Assembly: GCF_026965555.1 (NCBI RefSeq) | Contig: NZ_CP114040.1 | Coordinates: 7,600,001 to 7,664,000, forward strand | Reading direction: 5' to 3' | DNA from: Nannocystis punicea | GTDB taxonomy: Bacteria; Myxococcota_A; Polyangia; Nannocystales; Nannocystaceae | DNA: 64,000 nt | Part shown: positions 42,088-51,316 of the stretch, in pieces | Layout of the letters: each line of letters opens with the position of its first letter | Position numbering within the stretch: the stretch's first letter is position 1 | Position numbers and translations under genes: made by a program | The notes under the pieces: generated by a model | The model's input: the letters and a program-made list of their open reading frames with translations, nothing else | Told to the model about the DNA's origin: nothing | Database searches by the model: none

Positions 42088-43332
42088 ATGGCCACTGAAA
42101 TGCAACGAGTCGCGCTCGACCGCATGACGCGAGCGCTCCACCTCTCCGGCGTCGCCGTCTTCGAATTCGAGGACCTCGGCGCCGACGATCCGCTCGCCGC
42201 CGACGCGCCGGCCTATTACAGCGATCGCGTCTGCTCGCTGCTCGGGCGCCACGGCGACGTCCCGCCGGTGGTCGGCACCTGGCTGGCCGCGCTGCACCCC
42301 GACGATCGCGAGCGCGTCCGGCTCGCGCGGCGCGAGCAGCTGCTGACCGCCGGCGCCGCGAAGCTCGAGTACCGCGTGCTCGTCGGCGACGCGGTGCGCT
42401 GGTGGCAGGAGCAGAGCGAGGCCGCGGCGACGCGGCCGGGTCGCGCCTCGCTGGTCGCGGTCGTCCGCGACATCACCGACGAGCGCGCCGAACAGGAGGA
42501 CGTGCGGCGCTCGGTCGAGCTGCTGCACCAGACCCAGGCCGCCGCCGCGGTCGGCGGCTGGGAGGTCGACCTCGCCACCAACGCGCTCTACTGGACCGAC
42601 GAGACCCGCCGCCTCCACGAGGCCCCCCCGGGCTTTGTCCCCGACGTCGCCGGCGGGATCAACTTCTACGCCCCCGAGCACGTGCCGCTCATCTCGGCGG
42701 CGTTCGATCGGTGCACTCGCGGCGAGCCGTACGACGTCCAGCTCGACATCATCACCTGCCTGGGCAACCGCCGCCACGTCCAGGCCGCGGGCGTGCCGTA
42801 CTACGAGGACGGCAAGCTCACCCGCATCTACGGCATCTTCCGCGACATCACCGAGCAGCGCCGCCGCGAGGACGAGCTGCGGGCCCAGATCGAGATCATC
42901 GCCCGTCAGGACAGCGCGATCCGCCAGCTGTCCACGCCGATCATCCAGACCTGGGACAACATCCTGACCCTCCCGCTGCTCGGCAACATCGACGCCGCGC
43001 GGGCGACCCACATCATGGAGCGCCTGCTGGCCGAGGTCACGCGCACCCGCGCCCGCTTCGCCATCCTCGACCTCACCGGCGTCGACGCCCTCGACGAGAG
43101 CACCGCCGACCACCTGCTCCGCCTCGTCCGCGCCGTCGACCTGCTCGGCGCCCGCGGCGTCCTGTGCGGCCTCCAGCCGGCGATCGCCGAGTCGCTCACC
43201 TCCCTCGGGCTCGACCTCGCCGGCGTCGTCACCTACCGCAACCTGCACGAGGCGCTGCAGCGCTGCATCCACGCCCTGTCCGCCCGCCCGCGCCCCGGCG
43301 CCACGGTCCAGGGCGTGTCCCTCCGGCCATGA
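42088..43332 (+). CDS. PAS-PAS-STAS regulator (RsbR-like)
   Basis: The protein has 414 aa. Two PAS domains (about 15-135 and 145-270, each ending DITDERA/DITEQRR) are followed by a STAS domain (about 285-400) with the RsbR-type opening LSTPIIQTWDNILTLPLLGNID and the loop LDLTGVDALDESTADHLLRL. RsbR-family proteins build stressosome-type complexes that control partner-switching sigma cascades. No RsbS/RsbT genes are adjacent. The last residues and the stop lie inside a 5-unit repeat array. Confidence 0.9.
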   Translation: MATEMQRVALDRMTRALHLSGVAVFEFEDLGADDPLAADAPAYYSDRVCSLLGRHGDVPPVVGTWLAALHPDDRERVRLARREQLLTAGAAKLEYRVLVGDAVRWWQEQSEAAATRPGRASLVAVVRDITDERAEQEDVRRSVELLHQTQAAAAVGGWEVDLATNALYWTDETRRLHEAPPGFVPDVAGGINFYAPEHVPLISAAFDRCTRGEPYDVQLDIITCLGNRRHVQAAGVPYYEDGKLTRIYGIFRDITEQRRREDELRAQIEIIARQDSAIRQLSTPIIQTWDNILTLPLLGNIDAARATHIMERLLAEVTRTRARFAILDLTGVDALDESTADHLLRLVRAVDLLGARGVLCGLQPAIAESLTSLGLDLAGVVTYRNLHEALQRCIHALSARPRPGATVQGVSLRP

Positions 43333-43380
43333 ACCGGAGGACATGCTCTCGAGGACCTGCCTGTAAGGGCATGTCCTCGC
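43311..43380. repeat. 14-bp palindromic repeat array, 5 units, filling a convergent junction
   Basis: GGGCGTGTCCCTCC, GGCCATGAACCGGA, GGACATGCTCTCGA, GGACCTGCCTGTAA and GGGCATGTCCTCGC in exact register. It starts in the PAS-STAS gene, includes its stop (43330-43332) and ends 9 bp before the convergent stop at 43390. Confidence 0.9.
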
Positions 43381-43389
43381 GCGCAGCCG

Positions 43390-45387
43390 TCAGGGCAGCA
43401 CGGTCACGCGGTCGAGCGCCGGCGGCGACACCGGCGAGTGGTCGGCGAAGTAGTCCTGCAGCGCCTGCATGTCGGTCACCCCGCCGACGCGGTCGGTGCC
43501 GGACGTGAACACGCTGAAGCCGTCGCCGCCGTCGGCCAGGTAGCCGATCGTGGCCACGCGGTACTCCTGGGCGGGGTCGATCACGACGCCGTCGAGCTCG
43601 ATGCTGGCCGGGTCGACCTTCGCGCCGACCGGCGCGCTCGCGCTGTACGCGTACGAGAACCCCGCCGACATCTGCAGGATGTAGGGCTGCTCCCCCTCGA
43701 CGAACTGCTGCTCGAGCAGCGCGTCGAGCTGCGCGCCGGTGAGGCTGAGGACCACCAGGTTGTTGCCGAACGGGTTGACCGCGAACGCCTCGCCGTAGGT
43801 GACGATGCCGTCGACGGGCTCGTCGCCGGAGGCGGCGTAGGCCAGGTCGGCCCGCACCCCGCCCGGGTTCATGAACGCGAGCTCGGCCCCGCCGAGGAGC
43901 GGGTCCTGGGTGGCGTCCAGCATCACGTCGGCGACCACCAGGCCCATCGTCGACAGCCCCACCTGGGGGTTCTGCGCGTTCTTCGCCAGCTTCGCGGTGA
44001 TCGTGCCGATCTGCATGTTCGCCAGCGGCGCGGCCAGCTGCTTGTACATGGCCACGAACGCCGCGATCATCGGGTCGGCGGTCTCACGGGTGACGACCAC
44101 GTTCTCGGCCGTGGCCATGGTGACGTCGCCGGTCTTGGTGCTGATCTCGAGGTCGATGTCGGTCAGCACCCGGCCGAACGAGGCCCCGCTGGTCACGATC
44201 TTGTCGGCGATGACGCAGTTGTAGGCCTGGTGGGTGTGGCCGCTGACGACCACGTCGACCGCGTCGTCGAGGCCCTCGACGATGTCGACGATCGGCCCGG
44301 AGATCCCCGGGCACTCGTTGTAGAGACCGGACTGCAGCCCGCCCTCGTGGAGCAGGACCACGATCGCCTCGACGCCCATGCCCTGCAGCTCGGGCACCAG
44401 CGCGTTGACCCGCTCGACCTCGTCGGCGAAGGTGAGGCCCTGGATCCCGGCCGGCGAGACGATGCTGCCGGTGGCCTGGAGGGTGAGGCCGATGAACGCG
44501 ATCTGCACGCCCTCGACCGTGTGCAGCGCGTAGCTCGGGAACAGGGTCTCGAGCGGGTCCTGCTGCTTCAGCACGTTGGCCGCCAGGAACTGGAACTCGG
44601 CCCCGGGGAACGGCGTGTCGTCGCCGCAGCCGTCGACCGGGTGGCAGCCGCCGTCCTGCATGCGCAGCAGCTCGGTCGCGCCGTCGTCGAACTCGTGGTT
44701 GCCGACGGCGTTGTAGTGGAGCCCGATCGCGTTCATCGCCTCGATCGTCGGCTCGTCGTGGAACAGCGCCGACACCAGCGGCGAGGCGCCGATCAGGTCG
44801 CCGGCCGAGACCACGATCGTGTTGGGGTTCTGCTCGCGCAGGGCGGCGACGTGGTGGGCCAGGTAGGCCGCGCCGCCGGCGTCGACGCTGGTGTTGTCGT
44901 CGATCTTGACCTTGCCGCCGCTGCCGGTGGGCGGCTCGAGGTTGCCGTGGAAGTCGTTGAACGCGACGATCTGGACCTTCACGAAGGTCTCCTCGCCGGT
45001 CGTCTCGGTCGTCGTGTCGCCGGTGTCGGTGGTGTCGACCGTCGTCTCGCCGGCGGTCTCGGTGGCCGAGGTCGTGTCGGTGCTCGTGACCCCGTCGGTG
45101 GTGTCCGTGCCGCTCGTGGTCGTCGTCGTCGTCGTGCCCTCGGTCGTGTCGGGGCCGGTGGTCTCGCTCGTCGTCGTCGTGTCCGTGACCGTCGTGCCGG
45201 TCGGCGGCTCGTCGGTGGTCGGCCCCGCCGAGGAGGTCGGCGCGACGTCGGTCGTGCCAGGGTCGGTGTCGTCGGTGGTCGTGGGCATCGTCGCAGTGTC
45301 GCCGCCCTCCGAACCGCACCCGCCCAGCGCCAGCGCCAGCGCCCACAGGGGCGCGCGCACGGTCTGCATCCAATTCGCTGCCTGCAT
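43390..45387 (-). CDS. Secreted 5'-nucleotidase/UshA-family lipoprotein
   Basis: The protein has 665 aa from ATG 45387 (an ATG six codons in is an alternative). Lipobox ALGGC. A Thr-rich linker covers about 30-125. The metallophosphatase domain follows: AFNDFHGNL, SAGDLIGAS, GNHEFDDG, LLHEGG and SGHTHQAYN. The C-terminal 5'-nucleotidase domain has NPGGVRADL and NPFGNNL. It should hydrolyse nucleotides or related phosphoesters outside the cell, useful for scavenging during predation. It is divergent from the ECF operon. Confidence 0.95.
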   Translation of the reverse strand: MQAANWMQTVRAPLWALALALGGCGSEGGDTATMPTTTDDTDPGTTDVAPTSSAGPTTDEPPTGTTVTDTTTTSETTGPDTTEGTTTTTTTSGTDTTDGVTSTDTTSATETAGETTVDTTDTGDTTTETTGEETFVKVQIVAFNDFHGNLEPPTGSGGKVKIDDNTSVDAGGAAYLAHHVAALREQNPNTIVVSAGDLIGASPLVSALFHDEPTIEAMNAIGLHYNAVGNHEFDDGATELLRMQDGGCHPVDGCGDDTPFPGAEFQFLAANVLKQQDPLETLFPSYALHTVEGVQIAFIGLTLQATGSIVSPAGIQGLTFADEVERVNALVPELQGMGVEAIVVLLHEGGLQSGLYNECPGISGPIVDIVEGLDDAVDVVVSGHTHQAYNCVIADKIVTSGASFGRVLTDIDLEISTKTGDVTMATAENVVVTRETADPMIAAFVAMYKQLAAPLANMQIGTITAKLAKNAQNPQVGLSTMGLVVADVMLDATQDPLLGGAELAFMNPGGVRADLAYAASGDEPVDGIVTYGEAFAVNPFGNNLVVLSLTGAQLDALLEQQFVEGEQPYILQMSAGFSYAYSASAPVGAKVDPASIELDGVVIDPAQEYRVATIGYLADGGDGFSVFTSGTDRVGGVTDMQALQDYFADHSPVSPPALDRVTVLP

Positions 45388-45870
45388 AAGTCGTAGCTCT
45401 CCCGAAGTCGGCGGTGCATACCACGAGCCTCCGCGGCGAATTGTCACGGCGGCGAGAAGCTCACGTCGCCGGCGATTCACGGAGCTTCCCCCGGTACCCC
45501 GTCCGGCCTGGCCCGAGCCGCCCGCGCGCGCCCTTGCCATCGCGCGGGAAAGCCCGCGGCGCCGCGACCTCGGAACGCGATTAGATGTCTCTCCGGACAT
45601 CTCATCAATGATGCATCACCAATGTAGCGACCAGCCCCGATGGAATTGTGGATACCCACAATCATCATGGCGGCCCCTCGATGCGACGACTCGCGGCGCT
45701 CGCCATTTGCATCGTCCGCGCCGGGAGCGGACCCGCGCGCCGGCCAACCGGGCGAGGCCGCGGCGCCCCGGCGGCGAGATCCGGCACGGGAGGGTGTCCT
45801 CGCGCGCCGGCTGCTCCGGGGCCGACCTATTCCCCGGACGCCGGCGCGGCTGACCGGGGCGGCAATCGAC
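45388..45870. promoter_or_regulatory. Divergent promoter region with repeat copy and GATGCATC site
   Basis: This 483-bp region lies between the nucleotidase and ECF sigma genes. It holds a perfect 7-bp hairpin of the 14-bp repeat family (AGATGTC-TCTCCG-GACATCT, 45583-45602), the palindrome GATGCATC (45610-45617) and the palindromic TGTGGATACCCACA (45649-45662). No gene is evident. The clustering of three palindromes suggests control of the operon. Confidence 0.55.
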
Positions 45871-46536
45871 ATGGCTCACAGCAATCCGTTCAGTACGGGA
45901 AGCGCGCCGCCGTGGTACCAGAACCTCATGTCCGATTGGACCCGAGACAGGCTGTTGCGCGCGCTCGACAGCCGCGATCCGGCCGAACTGCAGGCGCTGG
46001 TGACCGAGCTCGAGCCGCCGGTCGTCGCGGCCCGCGCGCTGCTGTTTCACAAGAAACCGTGGCTCCGCGTCGGCCCCGAGCGCAGCAAGGAGGACGACGT
46101 ACAAACGGTGCTGACATACCTGTTCAATCGCGACGCGAGGGTCCTGCGCAAGTTCGGCGAGAGCCCGGACTTCGTCCACAAGGAAGGCGCACTCCGCCGA
46201 TTCGTGATGGGAGTCACGATGCTGTGCCTGCAGAAGCTGTGTCGTAAACGGGCCCTCGCCTGGGAACTCCTGGAAGAGGACATGACCTCGACCGATCAGA
46301 GCGACAACACCGGCTCGGGCATCGAGGTGCTCGACCGCCTGCTGGACGCCCGGCGGGCCGTCGGCGCGCTGTCGCCCAGCGACCAGCAATTGTTCGAGCT
46401 CATTTATGACCAGCAGCTGTCGCAGGACGAGCTGTGCGAGCGGCTCGGCATCTCGGCGCAGACCTATCAACAGCGCAAATCGCGGCTCCTGCGGCGGCTC
46501 GCGCAGTTCTTGAGGCCCCAGGGAGGAGCGGTATGA
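45871..46536 (+). CDS. ECF-like sigma factor of the CHAT operon
   Basis: The protein has 221 aa from ATG 45871. A sigma-2-like region (about 60-140: SKEDDVQTVLTYLFNRDARV and RRFVMGVTMLCLQKLCRKR) precedes a clear sigma-4 helix-turn-helix (LSPSDQQLFELIYDQQLSQDELCERLGISAQTYQQRKSRLLRRL). It should direct RNA polymerase to a dedicated promoter. Its TGA stop overlaps the ATG of the next gene (ATGA), so translation is coupled to the putative membrane regulator. Confidence 0.85.
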   Translation: MAHSNPFSTGSAPPWYQNLMSDWTRDRLLRALDSRDPAELQALVTELEPPVVAARALLFHKKPWLRVGPERSKEDDVQTVLTYLFNRDARVLRKFGESPDFVHKEGALRRFVMGVTMLCLQKLCRKRALAWELLEEDMTSTDQSDNTGSGIEVLDRLLDARRAVGALSPSDQQLFELIYDQQLSQDELCERLGISAQTYQQRKSRLLRRLAQFLRPQGGAV

Positions 46537-47237
46537 AGGCCCCAGCGGACAATCAGCATCAACCATCGCCGGACGACGCGCTCGACGAGGAGCTCGCCGC
46601 GCCGGGGGACATCCCGGAGCAGTGGCTGGCCGTCGGCGAGGGCCGCCTCTCGCCCGAGGCCGCGTTCCCCGACGACCCCGCCCTGCGCGAACAGCTGGCG
46701 CCGCTCGATCCCGCCGCGCGCTCGCGGATGGTCGCGCACGCGATCGCGACCCTGTCGACCCCGGCCGAGGCCCCGCGGCCCGACAACGTGGTGCCGCTGG
46801 CCCCGCGGCGCACTCGCTGGCTGCGCTGGACCGCCCCGCTCGCCGCCGCCGCCGCCGCGGTGCTGCTGGTCGTCTTCCGACCCGCAGGTCCCGCCGGAGA
46901 CGGCACCGGCGCGGGCGAGGTGCGCGTGTTCCCGGCGCTGCGCGGCGACGAGGCCGGCGGGCCGGAGCTGCGCGTCGCCGGCGGCGAGCACTTCTATCTC
47001 CAGTGCCGCAGCGACGATTCGCTCGAGATCGTCGCGGTGCGAGCGACCAGGGTCGGCGAGCCGGCCAATCAGCGGATGCTCGGCGGCAAGCCGGCGCCGC
47101 AGGACGAGCGCGGCGAGGTGCTGCACGTCCTCGCCGACCTCGGCCGCGGCGCGTGGGAGGTGACCTGCGGCGCGCGGCAGACGCAATCGGGGCAGTTCGT
47201 GTGGCTCGGCCCGCCCGCGCGCGTGCTCGTCGAATAG
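46533..47237 (+). CDS. Single-span membrane protein, candidate anti-sigma factor
   Basis: The protein has 234 aa; ATG overlaps the sigma stop and follows GGGAGGAG. An N-terminal cytoplasmic part of about 95 residues, acidic and Pro-rich, precedes one membrane helix (APLAAAAAAVLLVVF), then an outer domain of about 110 residues with two Cys (FYLQCRS, WEVTCGA). Position and topology fit a membrane anti-sigma factor, but no zinc-finger (HxxxCxxC) motif is present in the N-domain. It could instead be the CHAT substrate. Confidence 0.7.
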   Translation: MKAPADNQHQPSPDDALDEELAAPGDIPEQWLAVGEGRLSPEAAFPDDPALREQLAPLDPAARSRMVAHAIATLSTPAEAPRPDNVVPLAPRRTRWLRWTAPLAAAAAAVLLVVFRPAGPAGDGTGAGEVRVFPALRGDEAGGPELRVAGGEHFYLQCRSDDSLEIVAVRATRVGEPANQRMLGGKPAPQDERGEVLHVLADLGRGAWEVTCGARQTQSGQFVWLGPPARVLVE

Positions 47238-47252
47238 CCATTCGGTGCAGCG

Positions 47253-49487
47253 ATGAATCCGGCGATCCTGGCGGCGGCGCTGTGGCTCCGGGCGACCGGA
47301 CCCGAATCGGTCGACCCGGCCGGCGGGTTGCGTGAGGAGCGGCGCGCCGCCCACCGCGCCGGCGATCCGCGGCGCGAGCTCGAGCTCGTCGACCGCGAGC
47401 TGGCCGCGCTCGATTCGCAGCACCCCCTCGCCGCCGCCTGCGACGCCGCCCAGGCCGGCTTTCGCGTGTGCGGCGAGCGGCTGCCCGAGCTCGGCTGCGC
47501 CGGCAGGTACCTCCAGCGCTACGCCGACGCCGGCTGCCTCGCCGATCCGTTGCAGCTGCCGCGCTATCATTATATGTGGGCCCTGCACTGGCAGCGGCAG
47601 ATGGACTTCGCCGCGGCGCTGGCGGCCCTGCGCCGCGTCGTCGAGGCCGCCCAGCCGCTGTTCCTGTCGCGCCTGTTCCGCCGCGATCCGCACGGCGCCG
47701 CGGAGTTCCTCGACCTCACCCGCGACCTCGCCGCGAGCGCCGCGCTGCGCACCGAGATCGCCGCCCACCTGCGCAACCGCGTCGCCTGGGATCGCAGCTT
47801 CGCCGCGCTGTCGCTGTTCCTCGACGTGCTCGCGCGCGAGGGCGACGCCTACGCGGCGGCCGTCCTGCAGAACCAGGTCGCCTGGGGTCTGTTGGTCCTG
47901 CGCGAGGCCGGCCTCGCGGTCGCCGATCCGGTCCCGCTCCTCGCGTCCGCGCTGGCCACCTTCACCCGCGACGGCACGCGCGACCGCTCGCACGCCAACA
48001 ACGTGCGCATCAACCTCGCCCTCGCGGCCCTGCAGCGCGGCGCTCTCGCCGACGTCGACCGCGAGCTCGACGGCCTCGCCGACGCGGCCATGAGCCCGGA
48101 GGAGCGGATGTGGCTGCACATCATCCGCCTGCGCGCCGCGCTGGCCCGCGGACGGGTCGCCGAGGCGTCGCAGTGGCAGGCCGCGATCGAGGGCGCGGAG
48201 CCCGGCGCGGTCGTGCCGATGGGCGAATGGTTCGCGGCCTGGACGCGCGGCCTCGTCGACGAGGCGCGCGGCGATCGAGGCGCGGCGATCGCCGCCTACG
48301 AGGCCGCCGAGGCGGTGCTCGAGGCGCACGCGCACGCCCGCAACGTCGCCGCCTACGGCGCGGCGGCCGACGGCCGCTATCGCATGTTCGCCACCACCAC
48401 CCGCCGCCTGCTCGACCTGCTCGTCGGCGACGGCGACGACAGGTCCGCCCTGTGGCTGGCGCGGAACGCCCGCAACCGTGCCCTGCGGATGCACGCCCGC
48501 GAATGGTGCCAGGAGGCCGAGCGCCCGCGCGACGACGACCCCGAGCCCGGCGCGCTGCACCTCCTGTATTTCCCGCTCGACCCCGCCGGCGACTCCGGGC
48601 TCGCCCCGTGGGTCGGCTTCGCAGTCACTGCCGGGGGCGTGCGCGCCGAGGCGCTGCAGGTCGCCCACGTCCCCGGCGACGCCCATCGCCTGTCCGAAGA
48701 GACACTCTCGACATTCGCCGAACAATTGCTCGCGCCGTTCGAGGCCGACATCGCCGCCGCCGAGGTCGTGACGATCTTCCCCACCGACGCGCTGCACGCC
48801 TTACCGTTCCACGCCTTGCCGTGGGACGGCGGCGTCCTGCTCGACGCGGTGCCGGTGCAGTACGGCCTCGACGTCGCCGCCTGCGGCGAGCCCTCGACGC
48901 GCCACGGCGACGGCGCGCTGGTCGTCAGCGGCAGCGATTATTCGCTGCCCGAGGAGGGTCGCGCAGTGGCTGCCGCGCTGCGCCGCGGCGGCGTGCGCGT
49001 CGACCACCTCGCCGCCGGCACGCCCGAACCGTTCGCGCCGCTCCTGACCGGCGGGGCCGCCCTCGCCCACCTCGCCGCGCACGGCCAGCACCCGGCCGAC
49101 GAGGCGGTGTTCGCCGCCGACGTCCAGCTCGTCTTCGGCGGCGATCGGGTGCTCACGCGCGAGGCCATCCTCGCCGCGCCCGCGGTGCCGCGGCTCGTCT
49201 ACCTGTCCGCGTGCCGCTCGTCGTTCGTCGACGCCGACACTCTCGGCGGCGGCCTCAGCCTCGCGCACGCCTTCCTGCTCCGCGGCGCCAGGCACGTCGT
49301 CGGCTCCGTGCGCGACGTCGACGCCGACGCCACCCGCACCTTCGCGCTCGAGTTCTACGCCGCGCTCGCCACGCTGCCGCCGGGCGACGTCGCCGAGGCC
49401 TGGCGCGGCGCATACCTCTCGGCCCGCGCCGCGATCGAGCCGAGCCTGCAGGACGACCTGCGGATGCTGCGGCTGTTCGTGCCGTGA
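47253..49487 (+). CDS. TPR-like CHAT-domain caspase-family peptidase
   Basis: The protein has 744 aa and starts 15 bp after the membrane protein. Residues about 1-430 are helical-repeat (TPR-like) segments such as ERRAAHRAGDPRRELELVDR and AAIAAYEAAEAVLEAHAHARN. The CHAT protease domain fills about 440-744, with catalytic His 610 in HLAAHGQH and Cys 654 in LVYLSACRSS. The family is caspase-like and cleaves proteins on activation. Co-transcription with a sigma factor and a membrane protein suggests that proteolysis controls transcription. A repeat copy (about 48686) encodes RLSEETLS. The ORF is intact. Confidence 0.92.
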   Translation: MNPAILAAALWLRATGPESVDPAGGLREERRAAHRAGDPRRELELVDRELAALDSQHPLAAACDAAQAGFRVCGERLPELGCAGRYLQRYADAGCLADPLQLPRYHYMWALHWQRQMDFAAALAALRRVVEAAQPLFLSRLFRRDPHGAAEFLDLTRDLAASAALRTEIAAHLRNRVAWDRSFAALSLFLDVLAREGDAYAAAVLQNQVAWGLLVLREAGLAVADPVPLLASALATFTRDGTRDRSHANNVRINLALAALQRGALADVDRELDGLADAAMSPEERMWLHIIRLRAALARGRVAEASQWQAAIEGAEPGAVVPMGEWFAAWTRGLVDEARGDRGAAIAAYEAAEAVLEAHAHARNVAAYGAAADGRYRMFATTTRRLLDLLVGDGDDRSALWLARNARNRALRMHAREWCQEAERPRDDDPEPGALHLLYFPLDPAGDSGLAPWVGFAVTAGGVRAEALQVAHVPGDAHRLSEETLSTFAEQLLAPFEADIAAAEVVTIFPTDALHALPFHALPWDGGVLLDAVPVQYGLDVAACGEPSTRHGDGALVVSGSDYSLPEEGRAVAAALRRGGVRVDHLAAGTPEPFAPLLTGGAALAHLAAHGQHPADEAVFAADVQLVFGGDRVLTREAILAAPAVPRLVYLSACRSSFVDADTLGGGLSLAHAFLLRGARHVVGSVRDVDADATRTFALEFYAALATLPPGDVAEAWRGAYLSARAAIEPSLQDDLRMLRLFVP

Positions 49488-49645
49488 TCGTCGCGCGCGA
49501 CTCGGAGGCGAGGACGATGGCCTGAGCGAGGGGACGTCGTTCGGACGTCGCACGAGCGCGCAGTGACGGCGCTCACTGTCAGTTCGAGTTTTCCCGTATC
49601 AGTCCGGCCCGGCGCGTGGGCAAGACCTCGATACAGGAACACTTC

Positions 49646-51088
49646 ATGGTTTACGCGCGATTTCAGTCCACTGCACTCTCGGTCCTGGCGAGCACGGTGC
49701 TCGCGGGCATCACCGCATGCGATGTCGAGCCCGGCGTCGGCTTCCGTGAATTGGAGCTGCCCGGGGGCGACCCGGTCCTCGACGAGAGCCCCGGCGGCAG
49801 CTATTGCCGCGGGTGCGTCACCGACTTCCGCGTCCTCCCCTCCGACACCCCCGGCATGACCTCCCTCGATCTGTGCGTCGACCTCTCGGTCAAGCGCATC
49901 GACAACGTCTCGACCCTGCCCGGCGCCGCCGGCAATCCAGCCTGGTTCCAGGGCATCCTCTGGTCCCTGTACGACGCCGCCAGCGACACGGCCCTGTGCG
50001 AGAACTGCCAGTACAAGGTCCTGGAGTCCGAGCTCGAGCGCCGGGCCCTGATCCGGATCTCCGACCTGCCGAGCGCGCTCACCGACGACCTCCTCCGCCT
50101 GGACATGGTGCTCGGAGCCGGCAGCACGACCTACCCCGCCAACCTGAACGACTTCCCGAGCGTCAGCATCAGCGAAGCCAGCGGCCCGTGGAGCTGCGTC
50201 AACGGCGACAGCAAGAAGGGGCCCGATGTCGACGCAGTGGGCGACGGCGCGATCCTGCCCGACGACGAGATCGCGGCCGCGGCCGTGCACATCGCCTACG
50301 ACTGGCCGTACGGCGGCGTGCGCTCGTGCAGCGGCGTGCTCGTCTCGCCCAGCCAGGTGCTGACCGCCGCCCATTGCTTTCACCCCGGCGTCGCGCCCAA
50401 GAACCTGCGGATCAGCGTCGGCGAGCGCGAACCGGTGCTGCTGCCGGACCAACCGAACATCGTCGCCACGTCGATCACCCCTCATCCGAGCTGGGACATG
50501 GGCAAGCCGGCCCTCCAGCACGACCTGGCGATCGTCGAGCTCGACAAGGCAGTGGACGTCCCGCCGGTCCAGATCGCCGACTTCGACCCCCTGGTCGACT
50601 GCGATGATTCGGCCGAGGCCTACGGCTTCGGCGTCGGCGCCGTCGGGGCGGGCACCTTCGACTGGGGCCTGCTCCGCAGGGTCGAGCTCGAGGCCCGGTC
50701 CAAGCTGTGCATCGACCCGTTGAGCCAGCACTGCGTCGACACCCAGGCGCTGCTCCCGTACACCCCGCCTGCGGGCCTCGACGCCGACTTCCACGGCATG
50801 TGCCACGGCGACAGCGGCGGCCCGGTCGTCGCCACCTGCGGCGGCGGCCGCTTCGTCGTCGGCATCACCGCGGCGCGCGTGCTCGGCCTCGCCGACGGCG
50901 AGAAGCTGCCGGACGAGACCCCGCTCGAGCCGCTCGGCGCCGCGTTCGCCTTCACCCACCACAACGTGTGCGGCCGCGACGACGCCGTCGGCTTCGCCGC
51001 CACGCGCCTCGACGTCCCCGACGTGCAGAGCTGGCTGGCCGACGTCCTCGACTCGCCGGAGGTGTACGAAATCCCCGTGTCGAAGTAG
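49646..51088 (+). CDS. Secreted trypsin-like serine protease (S1) lipoprotein
   Basis: The protein has 480 aa from ATG 49646 (AGGAA upstream). Signal peptide with lipobox GITAC. A Cys-containing pro-domain (about 40-200) precedes the S1 domain with the triad His 243 (LTAAHCF), Asp 293 (HDLAIVEL) and Ser 390 (CHGDSGGPVV). Disulphide Cys pairs fit the chymotrypsin fold. It is likely a surface-anchored or released protease used in nutrition or predation, possibly activated by cleavage of the pro-domain. Confidence 0.94.
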   Translation: MVYARFQSTALSVLASTVLAGITACDVEPGVGFRELELPGGDPVLDESPGGSYCRGCVTDFRVLPSDTPGMTSLDLCVDLSVKRIDNVSTLPGAAGNPAWFQGILWSLYDAASDTALCENCQYKVLESELERRALIRISDLPSALTDDLLRLDMVLGAGSTTYPANLNDFPSVSISEASGPWSCVNGDSKKGPDVDAVGDGAILPDDEIAAAAVHIAYDWPYGGVRSCSGVLVSPSQVLTAAHCFHPGVAPKNLRISVGEREPVLLPDQPNIVATSITPHPSWDMGKPALQHDLAIVELDKAVDVPPVQIADFDPLVDCDDSAEAYGFGVGAVGAGTFDWGLLRRVELEARSKLCIDPLSQHCVDTQALLPYTPPAGLDADFHGMCHGDSGGPVVATCGGGRFVVGITAARVLGLADGEKLPDETPLEPLGAAFAFTHHNVCGRDDAVGFAATRLDVPDVQSWLADVLDSPEVYEIPVSK

Positions 51089-51316
51089 CGACATTGCCCG
51101 CGAGCTGCCCTCGTCACCGGCGGCCGTCGCACCTGCTGCGCGGCCGCCGGCTTCGATCCCGCGATCGCCCGCACCCCCCGCGAGGACACCCTCACCCGCT
51201 CGCCACCGCCCCCATCCTCGCCGACGCCTCGCCGCCCTCGCCCCGCGCGCTCGCAACCAGTGCGCGCAGATCCGCGTGCTCCGCCACAGATCGCGCGCGA
51301 ACCCGAGACTGGCGTC

